Source: Pseudomonadota bacterium (GTDB lineage Bacteria; Pseudomonadota; Alphaproteobacteria; GCA-2731375). From it: 34,175 nt of DNA. Position numbers and translations under genes: made by a program. The notes under the pieces were generated by a model. That model was not told the DNA's origin and did no database searches. It was given only the letters and a program-made list of their open reading frames with translations. Below, piece by piece: positions 7,720 to 15,457 of the stretch. Within the stretch, counting starts at the first letter, position 1; each line of letters begins with the position of its first letter. Location: positions 1-34,175 of the forward strand of contig JAQBYC010000046.1 of the NCBI GenBank assembly GCA_027623205.1, read 5' to 3'.

Positions 7720-8325
7720 ATGAGCAAGCAGGACTCCTGGGAAGACCGATACGCGGGCGAGGGCTATCTGTTTGGCACCGAGCCAAACGATTTCCTGGTC
7801 GAGCAGGCGGGCCGCCTGGCGCCGGGCGCCCGTGCGCTGGCCGTGGCCGATGGCGAGGGGCGCAACGGCGTCTGGCTCGCCGAACAAGGCCTGGATGTGC
7901 TGTCGGTCGATTTCTCCGCCAATGCCCTGGCCAAGGCGCGGGCGCTGGCCGCCGATCGAGGGGTCCCGATCGAGACCCTGCAGGCCGACCTTATGCACTG
8001 GGACTGGCCGGTCGCGGCGTTCGATCTGGTGGTGACGTTCTTCATCCAACCAGGGTCCCGCGACCAACGGCTGCTGCTCGCCAATATCTACCAGGCAGTG
8101 AAGCCCGGCGGACTGCTGCTTTTTGAAGCCCATGCCAAGGCGCAGGCCGGCAACGCGTTCGGCGGCCCGGAAGATCCGGACCACTTATATTCCAGCGCCA
8201 CGGTGCGCCAGGCCCTGGACGGGGCGGAAATCCTGCTGTTGCAGGAGAAAACCATAATCCGGCGCAGGGGACGCTTCCCCGGCAAGCCGGCCGCCGTCGT
8301 CCGCCTTGTCGCGCGGCGCCCGTAA
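7720..8325 (+). CDS. Class I SAM-dependent methyltransferase (TehB-like)
   Basis: The product is 201 residues from an ATG at 7720; the frame is open upstream but that part only shadows the nitroreductase gene. The family opening SWEDRYAGEGYLFGTEPNDFL is characteristic of small tellurite/thiopurine-type methyltransferases. Motif I is altered to LAVADGEGRNGVWLA (about 40-54), followed by the acidic strand end LSVDFS (about 61-66), DLMHWDW, and a motif like LVVTFFIQPG. The GEGRNG loop is the cofactor-binding glycine loop of this subgroup. Methyl acceptor is unknown. It follows the nitroreductase gene and converges on the luciferase-like gene with only 24 bases between the stops. Confidence 0.85.
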   Translation: MSKQDSWEDRYAGEGYLFGTEPNDFLVEQAGRLAPGARALAVADGEGRNGVWLAEQGLDVLSVDFSANALAKARALAADRGVPIETLQADLMHWDWPVAAFDLVVTFFIQPGSRDQRLLLANIYQAVKPGGLLLFEAHAKAQAGNAFGGPEDPDHLYSSATVRQALDGAEILLLQEKTIIRRRGRFPGKPAAVVRLVARRP

Positions 8326-8349
8326 CACCAATTGTCCTTGATATAAGCC

Positions 8350-9498
8350 CTAGACTTTAGGCATCACGTCCTTGGCGAACCATGCCAACTGCTCCAGCAT
8401 CACCGCCAGGGGCGTACCCATGCTGGACTGTACATTGACGTCTTCCAGGCCCGGATATTTCTCGCCCAGTTCCTGCAGAAATTCCACGAAACCCGCGGGC
8501 GGGCCGCAATACCAGGCGCCGCGCTCGCAGGAATATTCCAATGTCGCCAGGCGGCTGTCGGCGAAACCACCGCGCCGGCCCAGGGTGGCAAGCTGTTCAT
8601 CGTCCATGGGGCCCATGAAACCAAGGGGCGCGAACATCTTGGCATGCTCCTCGAAATACGGCGTGGCTTCGCGGATCGCCTGCTCCCGGGTTGGCGCCAG
8701 ATGATAGGAAATGCCGAAGCACAAATTTTCACCCAGCTTGGTCTGGTTTCCCGCCCTTTGGTGAGCCTCTTGAAAAGCCAGCACGGAACTTTCCGCCATC
8801 AGGGCGGAGCCGCCGCCGATCACTCCTTTGATGCCATGCTTGACCATGAAATCCAGGCCGCGCTCGGTGGCGCTGACCACCGGCTGCCAGCATTCCACGG
8901 GCAGACTCCGGGGCCGAGGCACCAGGGTCAGCTCCTTCAGGTCATAACCGCGGTAAGGCACTTCCGCCGGCAGGGTGTAATATTTGCCCTTGTGGGAGAA
9001 GGCCTCGTTGTTGAAGGCCTTGAAAATAATATCGACCTGTTCTTCAAAGATGTCACGGTTCGCATCCTTGTCGATCATCGGGCCGCCCAGGGATTCAACT
9101 TCGCGCGTGTGATAGCCCCGGCCGACGCCAAAGGTTACCCGCCCCTTGGTCATGTGATCCGCCATGGCGAAATCCTCGGCCAGACGCAGGGGATGCCACA
9201 TGGGCGCGATATTGAAGCCGCAGCCGATGCGCAGGTTCTTGGTCAAATGCGCCAGATGCACGCCCATCAACAGCAGATTGGGGATGCATTCATAGCCCTC
9301 GCGCTGAAAATGATGTTCGGCCAGCCATAGGGTGTTATAGCCAAGGCCATCCATGCAGTGGGCCATCGCCTCGGTCTTGTCGAAGATCGTGGCCAATTGC
9401 TTGTCGGAATAGCGCCGCTCGTTGGCCGGCGTTGCGTCCTGCCCCATGTCTCCCAGATCGATGTGACCGGCGAACAGGCTTGAAAATCTTTTTATCAT
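8350..9498 (-). CDS. LLM-class flavin-dependent oxidoreductase (bacterial luciferase-like)
   Basis: This protein of about 382 residues is a luciferase-like TIM-barrel monooxygenase. It shows the substrate/flavin segment LGYNTLWLAEHHF, PNLLLMGVHLA, IGCGFNIAPMWHPLRLAEDFAMADH and GRVTFGVGRGYHTREV, in the order expected of LLM alkanal-type enzymes. It uses reduced FMN supplied by a separate reductase. The start at ATG 9498 is chosen because AAGGAG lies eight bases before it; an in-frame GTG three codons upstream overlaps that site. It follows two NodB-type genes after about 75 bases and may share their transcript. Substrate is not evident. Confidence 0.87.
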   Translation of the reverse strand: MIKRFSSLFAGHIDLGDMGQDATPANERRYSDKQLATIFDKTEAMAHCMDGLGYNTLWLAEHHFQREGYECIPNLLLMGVHLAHLTKNLRIGCGFNIAPMWHPLRLAEDFAMADHMTKGRVTFGVGRGYHTREVESLGGPMIDKDANRDIFEEQVDIIFKAFNNEAFSHKGKYYTLPAEVPYRGYDLKELTLVPRPRSLPVECWQPVVSATERGLDFMVKHGIKGVIGGGSALMAESSVLAFQEAHQRAGNQTKLGENLCFGISYHLAPTREQAIREATPYFEEHAKMFAPLGFMGPMDDEQLATLGRRGGFADSRLATLEYSCERGAWYCGPPAGFVEFLQELGEKYPGLEDVNVQSSMGTPLAVMLEQLAWFAKDVMPKV

Positions 9499-9573
9499 GC
9501 GTGGCACTCCTTCCCCGCCCTCATTGTAGGCGCCTTCGTATCATTCTACCAAACGGCGCCTTACATCGCCAAT

Positions 9574-10512
9574 TCAACTCAAGCTGCCGGGGTAATCCCG
9601 CCAGATGCTGTCTTCCAGGCGCAAATGGCTGCTGGCCGGATAGCTTTGCAGCCAGTAATTGGCGCATTGGCCACCGGTCGGGTTCCAGACGCCTGGATAG
9701 GTGCGCAGATAACCCAGGAAATCTTCCAGCAGTTTCAGCCGGTTGCACCAGCCGATGGCATGCGGATGCAGGGTCATATTGAAATAGCGGCCGCGTTTAT
9801 ATTGCGCGTCGAACTCCGCCTTCCAGTTCGCAAACAGCGTATCGGCGTGCTCCAGACCGGTGCCCTTGTCGGGGAACAACAGGAAAAACTGATCATCGAA
9901 ATGATAAAAGTAGGGCAGCGTCAGGATGGCCCGGCGCTGTTCGAAATCGGTCACCCAATAGTGCGGGATATCGTCCGACAAGCCATTGCCCATGTATCGG
10001 TAGCCGGCTTCAATCAACAAATCCATGGTGTTGGGACTGATGGTACCGACGGCGAAGGGATCGCCCTGGCGGGGCAACGAATACCAGCCTTGCGGCGCGT
10101 GACCGATAACCTCGGTCAGGATCTCGGTCGTCAGGTCCATCCGGGCCTTTTCCTCGACCCGATCAAGGGTACTGACATCCTCGTGCTTGAAGCCATGGGC
10201 GGCAATCTCGTGACCTTCGCTGGCAAGCTCCCGAAGGGCGCCACCCAGCAGGCGCGCCATCGCCGCCGGCACCGTGAAAGTGGCCTTGATGTTAAAGCGG
10301 GCCAAGGTGGCCAGCAATTGGTCCAGTCCCTCGTGCAGGCCAAAGACCGCGCGGGAATCCCGCAGGTCGGCGGCGCGGAGACCTTCCGGCCGCCGGGCCA
10401 GGCTCAGATCCACATTGACGGCAAGGCAACAGCGGTGACCGTCGGGCCAATGCACCTCGTCATCACGCAGGCCAATCTCGTCGGTGGCGGTGTAACCTTG
10501 CTTCCAGGGCAT
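9574..10512 (-). CDS. NodB/PuuE-like polysaccharide deacetylase family protein
   Basis: The 312-residue protein has a NodB (CE4) homology fold: strand AVNVDLSLARR with Asp35, FNIKATFTVPAAMARLL, and the metal motif GHEIAAHGFKHED with His106 and His110 (and Asp112). The C-terminal LHPHAIGWCNRLKLLEDFL is typical of PuuE-like members. There is no signal peptide, so it is expected in the cytoplasm, where relatives hydrolyse small cyclic amides or ureides (allantoinase PuuE, cyclic imidases) rather than polymers. Its ATG abuts the TAA of the upstream paralogue, with GGGAGGG as ribosome binding site. It is paralogous in fold to its neighbour but clearly diverged. Confidence 0.83.
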   Translation of the reverse strand: MPWKQGYTATDEIGLRDDEVHWPDGHRCCLAVNVDLSLARRPEGLRAADLRDSRAVFGLHEGLDQLLATLARFNIKATFTVPAAMARLLGGALRELASEGHEIAAHGFKHEDVSTLDRVEEKARMDLTTEILTEVIGHAPQGWYSLPRQGDPFAVGTISPNTMDLLIEAGYRYMGNGLSDDIPHYWVTDFEQRRAILTLPYFYHFDDQFFLLFPDKGTGLEHADTLFANWKAEFDAQYKRGRYFNMTLHPHAIGWCNRLKLLEDFLGYLRTYPGVWNPTGGQCANYWLQSYPASSHLRLEDSIWRDYPGSLS

Positions 10513-11412
10513 TTATTTCCCTCCCATCGGCAGCCGTGGCGGATGGTTCGCCAGACAATGGCGGGCCATTTCCGCACAGCTTGGGAACCAGACGCCGGGC
10601 AGCGACTTCATGCGGGTAATCAGGCGGTCCAGCATTTCGATCCGTAGCGCCCGCCCGGAAACAAAGGGGTGCAGGCAGACGTTGAGATAGCCGCCCTGGC
10701 GGTATTGTTGCAGGAAGGCGTCCCACCACATCTCCATCACCCGTTCCGGTTCGGTGATCCGCTGGGCCGCGTTCGCCGAGGCCAGCCAGGCGAAACTGAA
10801 AAACATGGCATCGTCGATGGCGAAATGAAACGGCAAATTCAACAGGCAATTTTCACCATCGTTATCGCGCACGTAATAGGGAAGATGATGGGCGGCGCCA
10901 TGGGAATTGTAGATATAGCCCTCTTCGAGCAGCAGCGACTGGCTGTGCCAGCTGCGGGTACCGACCGGCCGTTTGCCGGCGGTTGCTTCCAAGGCCAGGG
11001 TGGATTTGTGCAAATGGTCCGCTTCCAGTTGCAGATCCCTGGGGACTTGATGCTCCCACATATGATCGGCAACCTCGTGACCGCTTTGGGCGACGGCGGC
11101 GACCGCCCTGGGGTACAGCTCGCAGATCCGCCCGGGCGTGAACACGGTTGTCTTGACGCCATGGCGATTGAACAGCTCGATCAAACGCCAGATACCAACC
11201 CGGCCGCCAAACTCCCCCTGGGCAAGCTGCATGGGCGGCTCGTTCAAGACCCGGCGCAACAGCATGGCATCGAAATCGCAGGTGAAATTCACCGCCATCT
11301 GGACCCCCGGAGGATAAGCAATCTCCTCGATGAATTCATGCCGCGCCGCGGCGGCCCTGGCGGCGGCTTCCAGCACTTCGATCTCGCCTGATAACTGGTC
11401 GGTCGTGGACAT
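10513..11412 (-). CDS. NodB-type polysaccharide deacetylase family protein
   Basis: The 299-residue protein begins with an Ala/Glu-rich helix and then shows NodB motifs. VNFTCDFDAM carries Asp46 and Asp48, and SGHEVADHMWEHQV carries His117 and His121 as probable metal ligands; TRSWHSQSL and YLNVCLHPFVSGRALR follow later. No signal sequence or membrane segment is visible, so a cytoplasmic small-molecule substrate is more likely than peptidoglycan or chitin. It is the first gene of a minus-strand pair with a second NodB protein and is divergent from the VOC gene, with a 113-base promoter region between. The two proteins may act as a pair, but this is inference from their gap-free arrangement. 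Confidence 0.83.
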   Translation of the reverse strand: MSTTDQLSGEIEVLEAAARAAAARHEFIEEIAYPPGVQMAVNFTCDFDAMLLRRVLNEPPMQLAQGEFGGRVGIWRLIELFNRHGVKTTVFTPGRICELYPRAVAAVAQSGHEVADHMWEHQVPRDLQLEADHLHKSTLALEATAGKRPVGTRSWHSQSLLLEEGYIYNSHGAAHHLPYYVRDNDGENCLLNLPFHFAIDDAMFFSFAWLASANAAQRITEPERVMEMWWDAFLQQYRQGGYLNVCLHPFVSGRALRIEMLDRLITRMKSLPGVWFPSCAEMARHCLANHPPRLPMGGK

Positions 11413-11525
11413 GGTCGCGCCTTTCCCATGAATGTCGTGTTGGCCCGTGCCTCATCTTACCCATCTTCCGTCCGCCGCCAAGCCGATATAGTCTGCATGA
11501 TGTCATTCAATGAAAGGCCGATATC
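11413..11525. promoter_or_regulatory. Divergent promoter region, NodB pair / VOC protein
   Basis: This 113-base spacer lies between two divergent start codons. The motif GCCGATAT occurs twice, just after 11480 and again immediately before the VOC start codon (about 11518-11525), possibly a repeated operator half-site. No clear sigma70 pair was found. The VOC gene lacks an obvious strong ribosome binding site beyond AAAGG about ten bases upstream. Confidence 0.3.
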
Positions 11526-11996
11526 ATGGCTCAAGCCAACCCGTTCGAGGCGAAACGCCGGGCCTTGCAAGATCAATTCATGGATGCCCAGGCGCCGGTT
11601 GACCGTGCGGTCGGCACCGACGGCGTGCATCATCTGGTGCTGATCTCATCCGACCTGGAGGCAACCATCCGTTTCTACACCCGGGTTTTGAATATGCGCC
11701 TGGTGAAGGTGGTGGAAAATCGCGACGACCCGACCTCGACCCACATCTTCCTGGACATGGGCGGCGGCAATATGCTGGCGTTCTTCGATTTCCCCGAACA
11801 TGGCGATGCGCCGGCCGTGCGTGGCACCGGCGCCATGCACCATGTGGCATTGAAAGCCTCGCCGGGCCAGTACAAGGCCTTGTTCGCCAGGCTCAAGGAA
11901 CAGGGCATTGCGCATTCCCGGCATGGCACGGCAGAGGCCGGTTCCGTCTACCTGCGCGATCCCGACAACGCCTTGATCGAAGTAACCTGCCGTTAG
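11526..11996 (+). CDS. VOC (glyoxalase/bleomycin-resistance/extradiol) family protein
   Basis: The 156-residue product contains paired beta-alpha-beta-beta-beta modules. The first includes DGVHHLVLISSDLEATIRFYTRVLNM; the second includes GAMHHVALKASPGQYKALFARLKEQGI and ends in YLRDPDNALIEV. Probable metal ligands are His35/His36, His105/His106 and Glu152. The FYTRVLNMRLV and DPDNALIEV phrases are diagnostic of the superfamily. Reaction cannot be set from sequence; glyoxalase, epimerase, dioxygenase and binding roles all exist. It is transcribed alone and converges on the PhyH-like gene, with only 10 bases between the stops. Confidence 0.85.
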   Translation: MAQANPFEAKRRALQDQFMDAQAPVDRAVGTDGVHHLVLISSDLEATIRFYTRVLNMRLVKVVENRDDPTSTHIFLDMGGGNMLAFFDFPEHGDAPAVRGTGAMHHVALKASPGQYKALFARLKEQGIAHSRHGTAEAGSVYLRDPDNALIEVTCR

Positions 11997-12006
11997 AGCG
12001 TGTTGG

Positions 12007-12780
12007 TTATTTTAACAGGCAGTCGTTGGGCAGGACCGATAGGGGCGTAAAATCCCTATGGGCGATGTATTCCGGGCGTTTGAACCGGCGGATGGCATTG
12101 TCGGTGCGGTTGTAGGTGACATAGACAATCAGCCGGTTCCACGGTGACATGTTGGGGGGCGAGCCGTGCACCAGCGTACCGTGGAAGAAAAACCCTGATC
12201 CGGGCGGACCTTTCGGCGCGACAATGCCGCCCTGTTCCACCAGGCCCGCCACCGTTTCCTGATCCAGGGTCCAGAGCGGATACGAAGTGGTCTCCATATC
12301 GTGGCCCGCGTCCAGCACGCCGGCCTTGTGGCTTTTCGGCACGATATAGAGGGGGCCATTGAACTCGTTCACCTCGTCCAGAAATACAGCCAAATTCATG
12401 GCGCGCGCCTCGGGCATATCGTCGTCCCGCTGCCAGACGCCATAGTCCTGATGCCATTGCCAGACATCGCCATCGAAGGCCGCCTTGCCGTTCAACTTGA
12501 ACTGATGAATATAGACATCGCCACCCAGCAATTGTTGCGCCGGTTCCAGAATACGGGGATGCGAGATGAAGCGGCGGTAAACGTCATTGTAGGTATGCGC
12601 GGCAAAGGCCGTGCGCACCACATCGCCGGTTTTCTCGCGAATGATCTCCGGCCGCCGTTGGGCGAATATCTCTGGGATTTCGCCTTTCAGAACCGCGACT
12701 TCCTCGAGCGTAAACAGATCCGGCACGAAGATAAAACCATCCTCGTCGAACCGTTTTCGTTGCGCCTCATCAAGTTTCAT
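12007..12780 (-). CDS. Phytanoyl-CoA dioxygenase (PhyH) family Fe(II)/2-oxoglutarate oxygenase, EctD-like
   Basis: The 257-residue protein shows the double-stranded beta-helix oxygenase signature. WQWHQDYGVWQRDD carries His110 and Asp112, HGTLVHGSPPN carries His205 as third iron ligand, and Arg216 is placed to bind 2-oxoglutarate. The wording from RAMNLAVFLDEVNEFNGPLYIVPKSHK is close to ectoine hydroxylase EctD, but the protein is about 40 residues shorter than typical EctD and no ectoine genes are near, so a different small substrate is likely. It follows the GMC oxidoreductase after 25 bases on the same strand and is probably cotranscribed with it. Confidence 0.87.
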   Translation of the reverse strand: MKLDEAQRKRFDEDGFIFVPDLFTLEEVAVLKGEIPEIFAQRRPEIIREKTGDVVRTAFAAHTYNDVYRRFISHPRILEPAQQLLGGDVYIHQFKLNGKAAFDGDVWQWHQDYGVWQRDDDMPEARAMNLAVFLDEVNEFNGPLYIVPKSHKAGVLDAGHDMETTSYPLWTLDQETVAGLVEQGGIVAPKGPPGSGFFFHGTLVHGSPPNMSPWNRLIVYVTYNRTDNAIRRFKRPEYIAHRDFTPLSVLPNDCLLK

Positions 12781-12805
12781 GACCCGGCCTCCCTATCAGG
12801 TCGCA

Positions 12806-14512
12806 TTACGCCCCAGCCAAAATGGCGTCGGCGATCTTCTCCGCCGTCATCAGAGTGGGAAAATTCGTATTGGCGCAGGGCACGATGGGAAAGACCGAGG
12901 CGTCGACCACCCGCAGCCCCTCCACGCCCCGAACCCGGCCGGCATTGTTGGTCACCGCCTTGGGGTCATCATCGGCGCCCATGCGGCAGGAACATGACGC
13001 ATGCCAGACACCAACGGCTGCCTTTTTGACGAAGGCCTCCAACGCCTCGTCATCTTCCATGATCTGCTGCAGGGAATATTCTTCGAGGATCAGTTTTTCC
13101 ATCAGGAAACTGCGCAGGAAATCCGGGCCGTCCAGTAATTTCGCCATCAGGCCGGTCATGAACTTATTCTTGGCATTGACCTCGCCAACCTGACGGACCT
13201 TTTCGGAATAGCTGGCGGGGAACGGATCCGAGGTCGCCGCCTGCAGGGCCGGCATGGCGTGCATGGCGGCCATCTTGCGGACGCCGTTCATCAGGCGGTC
13301 CAGATCACGCCGATCGGAAAGCAGATTGAATTCCACCGTCGGCTCGTCCTGCCAGTCACGGGAGTTCAGCTTCACCTGGCCGGTTTCGGAATAGGTCTTA
13401 TTGACGAATATGATCATCGAGGCGATCTGCTCGCCCACCGCATGCCAGGACGATTTGGAAGAAACGGCGACGAACATATCGCCTTTTGGGATGCCCTCCA
13501 GGTGCGAGGAATAACGCAAGCCGACCAACAGATGACGGCGGGTGAAATCGTTGATGCGGGCATGGGGTTTGATGAACGAGGCCACCGCGACCGAGGGATG
13601 ATCCATCAACCCCTGGCCGACACCGGGTACATCGGCGCGCACATCGATACCCAGTTCACGCAACGCCATGGGAGGGCCGATGCCGGCCCGCATCAAATGG
13701 GCCGGTGAATGGATTGCGCCCGAAGATAGAATGATTTCATTGCCGCGGAATTCCTGCTCCCGCCCCTCCACCATGGCCTTGACGCCGACGCAGCGGGTGC
13801 CTTCGAACAGCAGTTCCTTGACCTGGGTGCGGGTCGATATGGTCAGGTTTTCCCGCAACCGGGTGCCGGGATCGAGATAGCCAATGGCGGCGGAGACCCG
13901 GCGCTCGTAAGCATTCGACATCGTGACGGGGAAATAGCCGTCCTTGAATTCGCCATTCTGATCGGGCAGAAATTCGTAGCCGGCCTGGCGAAAGGCCTCG
14001 CCGGTCGCGGCGGCGTGCCCGTTCCACTGATCGGGCATGATGCGGCGCACGGGAATGCGGCCCGCCTGGCCATGATAGGGATCATCAAAATCCATGTCCC
14101 GCTCGACCTTTTTGAAGTAGGGCAGAACGGCATCCCAGTTCCAACCCGTCGCGCCCCGCTGTTGCCATTCATTGAAATCCGTCGGCGCGCCGCGGTTGGC
14201 CATTTGACCGTTGATGGAGGAGCCGCCGCCAAGCACCCTGGCCTGCTCGTATTTGCGCAAACGCGGCCGATCGGCATCGGGATTGTTGTGCGAGATCACT
14301 TCGGTCGTGACCTGCAACTCGTTCCAAAGGAACCGTTTGTCCAGATAAGCGGTGCCGGGGTAGCTATCCAGAATCTCCTCGGGCACATTGCCGTGGGGCG
14401 TATCCTGACCGGCTTCGCACAGCAGCACCTTATTGGCGCCGCGCGCCGACAGCCGATTGGCCATGACCGAACCGGCGGAACCACCGCCGACAATGATGTA
14501 TTCGTATTGCAT
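12806..14512 (-). CDS. GMC-family FAD-dependent oxidoreductase (choline dehydrogenase-like)
   Basis: The 568-residue enzyme begins with a Rossmann FAD motif (YIIVGGGSAGSVMANRL, about 5-21) and has the GMC segments ARVLGGGSSINGQMANRG and SSGAIHSPAHLMRAGIGP. The catalytic His504 lies in VWHASCSCRMG, and Asn548 in CANTNFPT stands 44 residues later, as in choline oxidase. It oxidises an alcohol to an aldehyde or acid. The start at 14512 follows GGGAG with six-base spacing; an in-frame extension to 14620 is not supported. It precedes the EctD-like gene by 25 bases and follows a PH-like membrane protein gene after 55 bases. The alcohol substrate is unknown. Confidence 0.9.
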   Translation of the reverse strand: MQYEYIIVGGGSAGSVMANRLSARGANKVLLCEAGQDTPHGNVPEEILDSYPGTAYLDKRFLWNELQVTTEVISHNNPDADRPRLRKYEQARVLGGGSSINGQMANRGAPTDFNEWQQRGATGWNWDAVLPYFKKVERDMDFDDPYHGQAGRIPVRRIMPDQWNGHAAATGEAFRQAGYEFLPDQNGEFKDGYFPVTMSNAYERRVSAAIGYLDPGTRLRENLTISTRTQVKELLFEGTRCVGVKAMVEGREQEFRGNEIILSSGAIHSPAHLMRAGIGPPMALRELGIDVRADVPGVGQGLMDHPSVAVASFIKPHARINDFTRRHLLVGLRYSSHLEGIPKGDMFVAVSSKSSWHAVGEQIASMIIFVNKTYSETGQVKLNSRDWQDEPTVEFNLLSDRRDLDRLMNGVRKMAAMHAMPALQAATSDPFPASYSEKVRQVGEVNAKNKFMTGLMAKLLDGPDFLRSFLMEKLILEEYSLQQIMEDDEALEAFVKKAAVGVWHASCSCRMGADDDPKAVTNNAGRVRGVEGLRVVDASVFPIVPCANTNFPTLMTAEKIADAILAGA

Positions 14513-14567
14513 GCCATCTCCCTTTTGTTTTTGTTTTTTGCCGCCTGGGGCGGTTAGCCAACGCCGC

Positions 14568-15158
14568 TCACTCGTCTTCCGCGACATAGTAAAGCACGAA
14601 TTCCTGGGCCAGGCGTTCAATTTCGCGCGTCGACCGCGATAGATGGGAGATCGGGATATGCACCGACGGATAACCTTTGGCCGCTTTTTGAAACTTCGAC
14701 ATTTGCGGCGAGATCAGGGGTAGAAAGCCAATCGAATTGCGGACGAAGGTGCGCGCCTTTTCATCCAATCGCCCCGGGTCCACCGCCACCATGAGCACAC
14801 GCCGCATCAGGGTCGCGTTGGCGGCCCCCATGCCGATCACGGCCGACCACGGGATCAGGCCGATGGGGGGACGCCGGCAATGGACGCCCACTTCGTCAAA
14901 CACCACCACCGGCTTGCGGTCAAAGGCCATTTGCAGCAACAGACCGGCAACGAACAACGGGATCAAAATGGCCAGTAGGTTGGTCCAGCGCATTTCCGCC
15001 AGGACAAATTCCGCGGCCTCGTCCGATTGCAGGGCCATGGCCACGCCCAACAGACAGGGCAGGATCAAGATGCCAAGCTTGAGTTTTGACGGATAGAGCT
15101 TTTCCGGTGCGGGCGGCGGCGGCGTCTTTTCGGCGGCCTGTTGCTTGCCGGCCAACAC
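14568..15158 (-). CDS. Membrane protein with bacterial PH-like domain, hypothetical
   Basis: The 196-residue product has a Pro-rich cytoplasmic start, two membrane segments (about 28-43 and 61-79) and a C-terminal soluble part with the pattern VVVFDEVGVHCRRPPIGLIPWSAVIGMGAA. That phrase is typical of bacterial PH-like (STM3941-type) modules, but I cannot assign a function. The start is GTG at 15158 (or TTG at 15155); no strong ribosome binding site is visible. An in-frame 11-codon reading frame (ATG at 15194) ends in TGA directly before the GTG. It may head the operon containing the GMC oxidase and PhyH-like genes. Confidence 0.65.
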   Translation of the reverse strand: MLAGKQQAAEKTPPPPAPEKLYPSKLKLGILILPCLLGVAMALQSDEAAEFVLAEMRWTNLLAILIPLFVAGLLLQMAFDRKPVVVFDEVGVHCRRPPIGLIPWSAVIGMGAANATLMRRVLMVAVDPGRLDEKARTFVRNSIGFLPLISPQMSKFQKAAKGYPSVHIPISHLSRSTREIERLAQEFVLYYVAEDE

Positions 15159-15181
15159 TCAACCGGCCACGTGGTTGCCCA

Positions 15182-15207
15182 AGGCGCCCTTCATGGCGCC
15201 TTTTTTT
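15182..15207 (+). terminator. Intrinsic terminator-like hairpin with T-run, orphan on plus strand
   Basis: AGGCGCC (15182-15188), loop CTTCAT, GGCGCCT (15195-15201) and a run of seven Ts form a textbook rho-independent terminator. It reads on the plus strand, yet the upstream gene is on the minus strand, so it would stop an antisense or unannotated plus-strand transcript. On the minus strand the same hairpin sits in the leader of the PH-like gene. Confidence 0.6.
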
Positions 15208-15223
15208 GCACTATCCAGATGCC

Positions 15224-15263
15224 CAAGCCCGGGCTTGTTCAGACCGGACACGATACTGTCCGG
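15224..15263. promoter_or_regulatory. Two inverted repeats in the usp upstream region
   Basis: A perfect 14-base palindrome, CAAGCCCGGGCTTG, spans 15224-15237. Just after it, CCGGACA-CGATAC-TGTCCGG spans 15244-15263 with 7-base arms. Both lie in the 299-base gap between the divergent PH-like and universal stress protein genes and could be operators or small RNA hairpins. No regulator gene is adjacent. Confidence 0.35.
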
Positions 15264-15457
15264 CATAGTCCGGCCATTGCCATTTCCCTGCTGGCAGGAT
15301 CACTCAACAACCGCCTCGCCCACCGCACCTGTTCCCACTCTCCCATGAACCATCCTTTTGTCTATGGGCGCGATCATAGCTATTCGCACAAATCACCGCT
15401 ACTCTACCATTGAAAACAAACTCGCGAGAAACATCGAACGAATAAGGTCAATGATGC

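Noticed and set aside
12007-12780. Calling the PhyH gene ectD
   Set aside because: It is shorter than EctD and no ectoine biosynthesis genes are present; similarity in the iron site alone is not enough.
12806-14620. GMC oxidoreductase extended to an upstream start at 14620
   Set aside because: The extra 36 residues are Arg/Lys-rich without hydrophobic content and overlap the PH-like gene; a clean GGGAG ribosome binding site precedes ATG 14512.
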